Shown here: in pieces, positions 18,096 to 24,236 of the stretch
How the letters are laid out: each line of letters opens with the position of its first letter
Position numbering within the stretch: the stretch's first letter is position 1
From: SAR202 cluster bacterium
GTDB taxonomy: Bacteria > Chloroflexota > Dehalococcoidia > Lucifugimonadales > UBA3495
Length of the DNA stretch: 64,000 bases
Assembly: GCA_013204585.1 (NCBI GenBank)
Contig: JABMNL010000031.1
Span: 17,372 to 81,371 of the forward strand
Direction: 5' to 3'
Position numbers and translations under genes: made by a program
Notes under the pieces: generated by a model
What the model saw: the letters and a program-made list of their open reading frames with translations, nothing else
The model's database searches: none
Told to the model about the DNA's origin: nothing

Positions 18096-18653
18096 ATGAG
18101 CACTGACCCTACCGGCGAGCTATTCACGCTCAGGGGGCGTACTGCGCCCGACTTTACTCTGCCCAAACCCGAGGGCGAGTTTCTATCGCTTCAAGAATTA
18201 CGAGGACGGAAGGTCTTGCTGGTCTTCTTGAGGCACTTCGCTTGAGTGCCTTGAAGAGAGCATCTGTCGCAGTTGCGACAGCAGTACGGCGAGATTCAGG
18301 CCAAGGGCGCGGATGTGGTCGCCATCTCCTTTGAACCTAAGGAGCGGCTTTTCCAACTAACCCGGCAGGCCCAACTGCCCTTTCCCATATTGTCGGACCC
18401 CGAGAGGGCCGTGTATGCCGCCTACGGTCTAACGGAAGGTCACTGGCTAAAGATTTTCTCGCTCAAGACAATCTGGACTTACGTGAAGCACTTTGCCAGG
18501 GGGCGACGCTACCATCACGCGGCCAGCGACTGGAAGCAATTGGGTGGGGACTTTGTCTTGCAAGAAGACGGAATAGTTATCTACGAATACCGAGGGCAGG
18601 CGCCCCATGACCGACCAACCGTTAATCGCCTAATCGCCGAACTGGGCGGCTAG
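18096..18653 (+). CDS. Peroxiredoxin-like (AhpC/TSA) selenoprotein with a UxxU active site
   Basis: One frame runs from ATG 18096 to the stop at 18651-18653 if UGA codons at 18243-18245 and 18252-18254 are read through, giving 185 residues. These UGAs are codons 50 and 53, exactly where relatives have C-x-x-C: the context reads FLRHFA-U-VP-U-REHLSQL, matching the 'FxRHFGCxxCREH' site of AhpC/TSA-like proteins. A perfect hairpin, CTGTCGC-AGTT-GCGACAG (18264-18281), starts 18 and 9 bases after the two UGAs, as expected for a bacterial SECIS. The upstream part (APDFTLP) and downstream part (VVAISFEPKERL, PFPILSDPERAVYAAYGL) are both intact peroxiredoxin sequence, so decay is unlikely. Routine gene calling would start only at a TTG at 18273. 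Confidence 0.85.
18264..18281 (+). promoter_or_regulatory. Candidate bacterial SECIS hairpin (peroxiredoxin-like gene)
   Basis: A perfect 7-bp stem with an AGTT loop inside the coding sequence, whose loop is about 17 bases after the second UGA and 26 after the first. The loop contains the GU expected for SelB binding. Recoding is inferred from position and coding context. Confidence 0.65.
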
Positions 18654-18958
18654 TGGTCGCTGCCGTCTTCGCTGAACTCGTTCTCGTCGCTAAAGACACC
18701 GGTCTCGCGTCCCTGGAAGACGTGAACCACAAAATTCTCACGGTTGATACCGACAGCATCGACGATATCTTCGTCCACGGTGTCGATGATTTCCTGGATG
18801 GTGTCCTGGGTCAAGCTCTCGTCAACCGATATCGCCACGTGGACCATTTCCGCTGTGAAATGGATATCCACCCGGCCGACCTGCCGGTCCAACTCCATAA
18901 TCATGTACGCTTCGGAAGAAGGTGTGCGCACCTCGCGCTCAAAGCTCAGATCAGCCAA
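18650..18958 (-). CDS. Conserved small acidic protein of unknown function
   Basis: 102 residues, starting MADLSFEREVRTPSSEAYMIMELD and ending in an acidic tail. It alternates beta-strand-like segments (VGRVDIHFTAEMVHVAISV) and helices (QDTIQEIIDTVDEDIVDAV), as in a small alpha/beta sandwich. I do not recognise the family. It overlaps the end of the selenoprotein gene by four bases tail to tail and precedes proA on the same strand order only by 31 bases in the opposite reading sense, so it may be the last gene of a proB-proA transcript's reverse neighbour; no function is implied. Confidence 0.75.
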   Translation of the reverse strand: MADLSFEREVRTPSSEAYMIMELDRQVGRVDIHFTAEMVHVAISVDESLTQDTIQEIIDTVDEDIVDAVGINRENFVVHVFQGRETGVFSDENEFSEDGSDH

Positions 18959-18989
18959 AAATCATTTCCTCCGTGTTCCCTAGCCGTCG

Positions 18990-20267
18990 TTACTGCCTGA
19001 CTTGCCCCGTCCCCATTATGACCCATTTATAAGTAGTTAGCTCTTTTAACCCCATCGGCCCACGAGCGTGAAACTTCTGGGTGCTGATGCCCACTTCCGC
19101 GCCGAGGCCAAATTGCCCACCGTCGGTGAACTGGGTGCTGGCGTTGACATAGACTGCCGCGGCATCCACCTCGTCCAAAAACCTGGTCGCTGCCGCCTCA
19201 TCCTCGGTGATAATCGCCTCGGAATGACCCGAGCCGTAGGTCTCGATGTGTTCCAAAGCGTCGTCCAATGAATCCACTACTTTCACTGCGGCGATGAGGG
19301 CCAGAAATTCCTTGCCCCAATCATCCTCGTTGGCCGGCACAGCAGTTCCAGAAGCGTCGGGCCCCAAAATGCTTAGCGCCCGAATGTCGCAGTGGAGTTC
19401 CACGCCTGAATCGGTCAGTCCCTTGGCGATGAGGGGCAGTCCTTCCGCCGCAACGTCCGAGTGCACCAGAACAGTGTCGAGGGCATTGCAGATGGAAGGA
19501 CGCCTGACTTTGGCATTGTGGACAATCTCCGCCGCCATCTGAAGGTTGGCCGCCCGGTCCACGTAGGTGTGGCAAACTCCGATGCCGCCGGTAACCGCCG
19601 GCATGGTGGCGTTCTCGGCCACAAATTTGACCAGACCCGCGCCGCCCCTGGGCACCAGCAGGTCGATATAATCATTCATTCGGAGCATCGCATCAACCAA
19701 TGCCCGGTCTGGGTTGTCCAAATACTGGACGGCATCCTCGGTCACTCCAGCGTCCAACAAGGCCTTCCGGAGCAGCGTCACCAGCGCAGTATTGGAGCGA
19801 ATGGTCTCCTTGCCGCCCCGCAAGATGCAGGCATTGCCCGACTTGAGGCAAAGACCAAAGATGTCCACAGTCACGTTGGGCCGGGACTCATAAATGCTGC
19901 CCACCACTCCCAGCGGCACGCGGCGGCGGGTGGTAATCAGCCCGTTGGGCATGGTGGCCGTCTCGATAACTTCGCCCACCGGGTCCGGCAATTCTGAGAC
20001 CCGCTGAACCTCGTCGGCAGTGCCGTTCAGACGCTCCGAGGTTAGCAGCAGCCGGTCCAACATGGACTCGTCCATGCCATCGACTTTAGCTTCTTGGTAG
20101 TCCAGTTGGTTGGCCGCCAGCACGCCTGCTTGGTCCGACCGAAGCAACCCAGCCAGATTCAGCAGCACCTGGTTTTTGACCTCGGTCGACAACCGGGCTA
20201 CCTCGCGGGACGCTTTACGGGCGGCTAGGCCCAGGGCGTGCAAGTCTTGTACTGTCTTGGTGATCAT
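18990..20267 (-). CDS. proA: Glutamate-5-semialdehyde dehydrogenase (gamma-glutamyl phosphate reductase)
   Basis: 425 residues, standard for ProA. 'PLGVVGSIYESRPNVTVDIFGLCLKSGNACILRGGKE' is the NADPH-binding region, 'RRPSICNALDTVLVH' contains the catalytic Cys, and 'GGQFGLGAEVGISTQKFHARGPMGL' is the diagnostic C-terminal motif. It reduces gamma-glutamyl phosphate to the semialdehyde, the second step of proline synthesis. It follows proB by three bases. Confidence 0.98.
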   Translation of the reverse strand: MITKTVQDLHALGLAARKASREVARLSTEVKNQVLLNLAGLLRSDQAGVLAANQLDYQEAKVDGMDESMLDRLLLTSERLNGTADEVQRVSELPDPVGEVIETATMPNGLITTRRRVPLGVVGSIYESRPNVTVDIFGLCLKSGNACILRGGKETIRSNTALVTLLRKALLDAGVTEDAVQYLDNPDRALVDAMLRMNDYIDLLVPRGGAGLVKFVAENATMPAVTGGIGVCHTYVDRAANLQMAAEIVHNAKVRRPSICNALDTVLVHSDVAAEGLPLIAKGLTDSGVELHCDIRALSILGPDASGTAVPANEDDWGKEFLALIAAVKVVDSLDDALEHIETYGSGHSEAIITEDEAAATRFLDEVDAAAVYVNASTQFTDGGQFGLGAEVGISTQKFHARGPMGLKELTTYKWVIMGTGQVRQ

Positions 20268-20270
20268 CTT

Positions 20271-21461
20271 TTACAAAAGCACCAGGTTATTCCGGTGCAC
20301 AACTACCTGGCCGTAGTGGTAGCCCAGCGCCTCTTCAATACGGTCTGACTGGAGCCCCTGTATCTTGGCGATATCATTGGCCCCGTAATTGGCGATGCCA
20401 CAGGCAATCTGATTACCCTTGGAATCGACCACATAGATGGAATCGCCACGGTTAAAATCGCCCTCGACAGTCTGGATGCCCGCCGGTAGCAGGCTCCCGT
20501 GGTCGTCCACCAATGCCCCGGCCGCTCCGTCGTCCACGGTGACCTGGCCACGCTGGGAGATACCGCTCAGCATCCAACGCTTGCGTGCTTCCATCTTGCT
20601 GTCGGCAGGCTGGAAAAAGGTGCCCACCGGTTCGCCTTGTACGGCGCGCACCACCACGTTCTCGGCCCGGCCTTGGCAGATTACCATGGGGATGCCGGAA
20701 GCCGTAACCAGCTTGGCGGCCTCTAGTTTGGTGGCCATCCCGCCCCTGGCCCAGGCATGCAGTTCTTCTCCGGCTAGCGCCTCAATGCTGGCGTCCACCT
20801 GATCGACTTCGGGAATCAGAGTCGCGTTGGGGTCGGTTCTTGGGTCATCCGACATCAATCCCTCTATGTCGGTCAAAATCAGCAAAAGGTCGGCATCCAC
20901 CAAGTTGGCCACCAAGGCTGATAGGCGGTCGTTGTCGCCGAACACCTCGCCAATCTCGTCCACGGCCACCACGTCGTTCTCATTGACCACCGGCACCACC
21001 CCTAGTTCCAACAGATGTTCCAAGGTGTTGCCCACGTTCAAATAGGACTGACGGTCGGAAAGGTCGTAAGTCGTCAGCAGGGTCTGGGCTACCTGGGTGC
21101 CGTGGGAGGCGAACAACTCCTGGTAGGTGTGCATCAACCGGCTCTGGCCCACCGCGGCAAAAACCTGGCGCGAGGGAATATCTTGCCCGGTATCGCCAAT
21201 AGCCTGGCCCAAAGCCGACCGGCCAGCCGAAATTGCACCAGACGTTACCAACAAAATCTCTGCCGAGGCTTCGCGTAACTCACAAATCTGGCGCACCAAA
21301 TCGGCCATGACTTTTTCGTCTAGACCAGCAGGGCCGGTTAGAACCCCGGTTCCGGCTTTAACCACGACGCGCCGGTATCGAAGAACACCAAGACCGCTGG
21401 ACGCGGACTCGGAATTCTTGAAATTCATAGAGGAATTGGAACTCTGATTTGCTCTGGCCAT
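20271..21461 (-). CDS. proB: Glutamate 5-kinase with C-terminal PUA domain
   Basis: 396 residues. The amino-acid kinase domain begins 'RRVVVKAGTGVLTG', with 'LLVTSGAISAGRSAL' and 'VVPVVNENDVVAVDEIGEVFGDNDRLSALVA' as the glutamate/ATP sites; the last ~100 residues ('GQVTVDDGAAGALVD ... GDSIYVVDSKGNQIACGIANY') form a PUA domain, usual for bacterial ProB. It phosphorylates glutamate at the start of proline synthesis and is normally feedback-inhibited by proline. A terminator-like hairpin lies 21 bases upstream of the start. Confidence 0.98.
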   Translation of the reverse strand: MARANQSSNSSMNFKNSESASSGLGVLRYRRVVVKAGTGVLTGPAGLDEKVMADLVRQICELREASAEILLVTSGAISAGRSALGQAIGDTGQDIPSRQVFAAVGQSRLMHTYQELFASHGTQVAQTLLTTYDLSDRQSYLNVGNTLEHLLELGVVPVVNENDVVAVDEIGEVFGDNDRLSALVANLVDADLLLILTDIEGLMSDDPRTDPNATLIPEVDQVDASIEALAGEELHAWARGGMATKLEAAKLVTASGIPMVICQGRAENVVVRAVQGEPVGTFFQPADSKMEARKRWMLSGISQRGQVTVDDGAAGALVDDHGSLLPAGIQTVEGDFNRGDSIYVVDSKGNQIACGIANYGANDIAKIQGLQSDRIEEALGYHYGQVVVHRNNLVLL

Positions 21462-21481
21462 AATTCGGGTCTTTTAGGCTC

Positions 21482-21507
21482 AAAAAACGGGCGGTTTTAG
21501 ACCGCCC
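21482..21507 (-). terminator. Intrinsic terminator or attenuator just upstream of proB
   Basis: On the minus strand GGGCGG-7 base loop-CCGCCC (21507-21489) runs directly into a six-U tract (21487-21482), only 21 bases before the proB ATG. It can end transcription coming from the remnant region upstream, or act as a leader attenuator if proB is transcribed from further upstream. Confidence 0.75.
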
Positions 21508-21571
21508 TACTCGCCAAATATTATAGCACGCACCCTCTGCGTATCTGGATTCCACTAGGCTCGAGTGTTCA

Positions 21572-21800
21572 CTATTTGCAAACACCGTTGGTTGTCCGCC
21601 TTTTGGGCATCGATTGAACAAAAAATACCGCATCTGGAGGGTCTTGCATCGGTAGAGTAGCAAACCACTTGAAGCGGTCTGGGTAGTCCATTGTCATTTG
21701 GCGGACTTCATCGTTGCAGTATTTGGCAATGGCCAGGGGCGTGGGAACATCCAGGTCATACTGCAGGTCATTCTGCAGGTCATTTTGGTAGAAGCCATTG
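21572..21800 (-). pseudogene. Amidohydrolase fragment
   Basis: Reading minus strand from about 21800 to a TAG at 21572 gives an open peptide with 'TPLAIAKYCNDEVRQMTMDYPDRFKWFATLPMQDP', i.e. the segment between the first and second metal sites of an ACMSD-like amidohydrolase-2 protein ('CND..' helix, 'PDRF..ATLP.QDP'). There is no H-x-H start and no rest of the barrel; after 'DPPDAVFFVQSMP' similarity stops. The 5' side begins in a direct repeat (21801-21823) and in three tandem 12-base units. I interpret it as the remnant of a deleted gene. Confidence 0.6.
21752..21787. repeat. Three tandem 12-bp units
   Basis: CAGGTCATACTG, CAGGTCATTCTG and CAGGTCATTTTG follow one another inside the amidohydrolase remnant, on its minus strand encoding repeated Asn-Asp-Leu-Gln. 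Confidence 0.85.
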
Positions 21801-21823
21801 AGAGTTGAACTCGGCCTGAAACA
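21801..21823. repeat. Left copy of a 23-bp direct repeat flanking the esterase gene
   Basis: Begins AGAGTTGAACTCGGCCTG. It matches 22958-22980 at 22 of 23 positions (the single difference is T/C at the sixth base). The two copies bracket 1,134 bp holding the esterase gene. Confidence 0.85.
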
Positions 21824-21855
21824 AAATTTAGCAGTACTGGCAGCGATTGAGGTCT

Positions 21856-22713
21856 TTAGCCAAGCTGCTTGGCGATGAATTCCGTAGCTATCTTCACAAA
21901 CTCGTCAACCTCCGAGCCTGCCTCCCTAGCCCAGCCGTGGCCCTTTCCCTGGAAGGGCACTAGTTGGGCATTTCCCCCGGCCCCGTTGTAGGCAGCTACA
22001 AATCTCTCGGATGCTTCAATCGGCATCACGTCGTCGGCTGTGCCGTGGAGGACCAACACCGGAGATAACGTCAGCTTCTCGCCCCTTTCGATGACGTTCA
22101 ATGGGGTGGATTCGTGCATTGCTTCGTCGCCCTGGAAGAACATGTGATGCTTTTCCATCAACTCCGTATTGCCTTTTTCTCTGGCAATCTCGTATCTGAA
22201 ATACGGTTCGATGACCGGCCAGCATGAAATTATCCAGGCCAATTTAGCGTCGGCTGGGGACGAGCCTTCCAGGGGGAGAGCTGAATATCTGGGATCATCT
22301 ATGCGCATGCCCGCCAGGGGCAAGGTGTGTCCGCCGCTAGAATAGCCGATCCCGCCCACGGCATCGGGGTCACCGTTAAATTCGGCCGCATGGGCTTTAA
22401 GCCAGCGGACACCATAGTGGATGTCCTGGACCTGTAAGGGGTAAGGGAACCCTGATCCCACCCGCTGGCCGATGGCGGCCACGACCAGGCCAGTAGCGGC
22501 CAGCGGCTTGCTAGTGGACTCGTAATCGGTGTGGTCTTTGTCGGTCCACGCACCGCCATGGATGCTTAACAGCATGGGGAAAGGACCTGGGCCTTCAGGT
22601 TGGTAGATACGGACCTGAAGGGTTACACCGCCGACGTTTAGGTACTCCTGGTCATGCTCTCGCACCTCGTACAAATCCGAAGGGTCGTAGCGGTACGCCT
22701 TTTGGATAGTCAT
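21856..22713 (-). CDS. Alpha/beta hydrolase (esterase/lipase, HGGAW type)
   Basis: 285 residues. The oxyanion-hole motif is 'SIHGGAWTDKDHTD', the nucleophile elbow is 'GIGYSSGGHTLPLAG' (G-x-S-x-G), the acid lies in 'LHGTADDVMPIEASE' and the catalytic His in 'PFQGKGHGWAREAG'. This is the BD-FAE / kynurenine formamidase-like or carboxylesterase group. ATG 22713 has AGGAGA upstream, and a good promoter lies at 22791-22819. The gene is framed by 23-bp direct repeats and a stable-RNA-like 3' end, which hints it came in as a small insertion. Confidence 0.93.
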   Translation of the reverse strand: MTIQKAYRYDPSDLYEVREHDQEYLNVGGVTLQVRIYQPEGPGPFPMLLSIHGGAWTDKDHTDYESTSKPLAATGLVVAAIGQRVGSGFPYPLQVQDIHYGVRWLKAHAAEFNGDPDAVGGIGYSSGGHTLPLAGMRIDDPRYSALPLEGSSPADAKLAWIISCWPVIEPYFRYEIAREKGNTELMEKHHMFFQGDEAMHESTPLNVIERGEKLTLSPVLVLHGTADDVMPIEASERFVAAYNGAGGNAQLVPFQGKGHGWAREAGSEVDEFVKIATEFIAKQLG

Positions 22714-22790
22714 AGTTGTCTCCTTATTTGTTCTGGAATACCTTGTAAGATTAGGTTTCCCCGAATCGGTGACGCTTTGAATTATCGCGA

Positions 22791-22819
22791 ACTATAAGAC
22801 GGCACTTTGAGTACGTCAA
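22791..22819 (-). promoter_or_regulatory. Sigma-70-type promoter for the esterase gene
   Basis: On the minus strand TTGACG (22819-22814) and TATAGT (22796-22791) are separated by exactly 17 bases, about 78 bases upstream of the ATG at 22713. Confidence 0.7.
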
Positions 22820-22895
22820 CCTCAGACAAAGACCGATTAGACGTAGAGTTCGCATCACTGGAAACCCTTGCCGCCCCGTCCAATCTTTTAAGCGC

Positions 22896-22931
22896 AAAAC
22901 CGCCCCGTCCTTCTTCGGAAAGACGAGGCGG
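22896..22931 (-). terminator. Terminator-like hairpin following a stable-RNA 3'-end-like sequence
   Basis: Minus strand: a 10-bp stem with one mismatch (22931-22922 with 22909-22900), a 12-base loop, then four U (22899-22896). It sits just past the CCA-like end at 22943, as expected for a tRNA or tmRNA gene's terminator. Confidence 0.55.
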
Positions 22932-22942
22932 AATTATAGGCT

Positions 22943-22969
22943 TGGTGGAGTCGAAGTAGAGTCGAACTC
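22943..22969 (-). other. tRNA/tmRNA 3'-end-like remnant (candidate attachment site)
   Basis: The minus strand reads GAGTTCGACTC then CTACTTCGACTCCACCA to 22943: a T-loop, a 3' T-stem half and a CCA-terminated acceptor resembling tmRNA or tRNA 3' ends. The upstream bases do not pair to complete the T-stem and no 5' portion exists, because a protein gene begins at 23104 on the other strand. It fits the duplicated 3' end left by site-specific integration, but could be chance. Confidence 0.35.
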
Positions 22970-22980
22970 GGCCTGAAACA
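22958..22980. repeat. Right copy of the 23-bp direct repeat
   Basis: Partner of 21801-21823, overlapping the stable-RNA-like 3' end. Confidence 0.85.
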
Positions 22981-23011
22981 CGGCTCGGTCTCTAGCTTGA
23001 CTTAGTATTCG

Positions 23012-23040
23012 TTGACACTCAATTCCTCTCAACCTAGTAT
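23012..23040 (+). promoter_or_regulatory. Sigma-70-type promoter
   Basis: TTGACA at 23012-23017 and TAGTAT at 23035-23040 with a 17-base spacer, 63 bases before the ATG of the aldolase-fold gene at 23104. Confidence 0.75.
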
Positions 23041-23103
23041 ATTTTTGTCAGTCCAGACGCGATTTTTCCGCTCCGCTCAAGCGGGCTCAGGAGTGCATCT
23101 AAG

Positions 23104-24048
23104 ATGCCGAACATGACCGTGATATGTCGAAACGCGACTACGTTCACCAAGACCAAGGAACTCGACGAAGAGGCCTTCCGCAAATCTCTACAGCGGTTTG
23201 TCGATGCTGGGCTGGGCGTCTACCTGGCCAGCGGTGGTTCGGGCGAGGGCCACGCCCTGTCCTGGGACGAACTCCGGCGCGTTTACCAAATCGGAGTTGA
23301 GGTCTGCAAGGGCAAGGTTCCGGTTAACGCGAATCCCCCCGAAAAACATACGGCTCAAGAAACTATTGACCACGCGAACCTGGCAATCGAGGCGGGGGTC
23401 GATGTCGTCAACGTTTACGGTCCCAGCATGTTGCATGGATTTAAACCTACCGATGGCGAGCTCACGGCCTACTACGACGAGGTCCTCAAGGCCATCAACC
23501 ACCCGGTGGCGGTGGCTCCAAACCCAGTCATTGGCTACACTCCAAATCCGGCCCTAATCGCCAGCATCTGTGACCGCTACTCCCAAGTCGTGGCCGTCAA
23601 CCTGTCCGGCCTGGGCAATGCCTACTTCATTGACCTGAAGGATTCCCTCAAACGGGCGGTGGACATCTACCATCCGGTTCCCGGCTCGCTCCATGCGCTC
23701 ACCCTCGGAGCGGCCGGGCTGCTCAGCGCCGAGGCCAACATCATTCCAAAGACTCTCCGACGTTATGTCGACCTCTACGAGAGCAGTGATTTCGATGCTT
23801 TGGGCAAGGTCTATGAGGACTTCCACCGGTTCAATCGATACGTGGCGAAATGGCACAGCGGAAGCCCTAGATGGCTAAAGATGGCCATGAAGTTGCTCAA
23901 GTTGCCCGGCGGCGAGGGCGGGGTGCGCCTACCCTACCTGATGCCACCGGACGATGAAGTGGAAAGGTTCAACGACGGTCTGCTCCGATTGCGCGTGCCC
24001 GAGATTGACGAAATGGCAAAGGAGGCCGGTCTGTCCGTTCCTGATTAA
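23104..24048 (+). CDS. Dihydrodipicolinate synthase/N-acetylneuraminate lyase-family protein lacking the usual Schiff-base lysine
   Basis: 314 residues with the DHDPS barrel outline: 'GVYLASGGSGEGHALSWDELRRVYQIGVE' (substrate carboxylate loop, usually GTTGE), 'VNANPPEKHTAQETIDHANLAIEAGVDVVNVYGP', and 'VAVAPNPVIGYTPNPALIASI'. Where the family has IKxSSG with the catalytic lysine, this protein reads 'VVAVNLSGLG' (Asn in place of Lys), and the YNxP tyrosine strand reads APNPVIGY. The chemistry must therefore differ from classical DHDPS, or another residue serves. It has its own promoter and AGGAG site, and ends before a strong terminator. A role in lysine synthesis is unlikely. Confidence 0.85.
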   Translation: MPNMTVICRNATTFTKTKELDEEAFRKSLQRFVDAGLGVYLASGGSGEGHALSWDELRRVYQIGVEVCKGKVPVNANPPEKHTAQETIDHANLAIEAGVDVVNVYGPSMLHGFKPTDGELTAYYDEVLKAINHPVAVAPNPVIGYTPNPALIASICDRYSQVVAVNLSGLGNAYFIDLKDSLKRAVDIYHPVPGSLHALTLGAAGLLSAEANIIPKTLRRYVDLYESSDFDALGKVYEDFHRFNRYVAKWHSGSPRWLKMAMKLLKLPGGEGGVRLPYLMPPDDEVERFNDGLLRLRVPEIDEMAKEAGLSVPD

Positions 24049-24115
24049 CGTTCGCCGATACTCAGCAGGGTTGGTAATCCGCTTGTAACACGCGCACCCA
24101 GGTCATAGAATACTT

Positions 24116-24147
24116 AAAAGGGGCTGGCTACATCGCCAGCCCCTTTT
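24116..24147 (+). terminator. Strong bidirectional intrinsic terminator
   Basis: AAAAGGGGCTGGC-TACATC-GCCAGCCCCTTTT: a perfect 13-bp palindrome with A and T tracts, placed 68 bases after the aldolase-fold gene and before mfd. Confidence 0.92.
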
Positions 24148-24236
24148 CCGGCGTGCTGTGTCAATCCCGGCTAAAATGCCCGGCCAAAACGCCCCGGCCA
24201 AAGCGCAATAATCAATCTGGAGACACTGGCCAATAC

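Noticed and set aside
18246..18272. Interpretation of the 18.1-18.65 kb gene as a pseudogene with two nonsense codons
   Set aside because: Both stops are UGA, both sit on active-site Cys positions, the frame is otherwise intact and a SECIS-like hairpin follows.
22943..23103. A complete tmRNA gene on the minus strand
   Set aside because: Only the last ~25 bases fit; the 5' part would lie inside the plus-strand aldolase-fold gene and no matching acceptor or tag sequence is seen.
24153..24236. N-terminal extension of Mfd
   Set aside because: It lies next to a terminator, has basic, low-similarity residues, and ATG 24237 begins the expected Mfd sequence.
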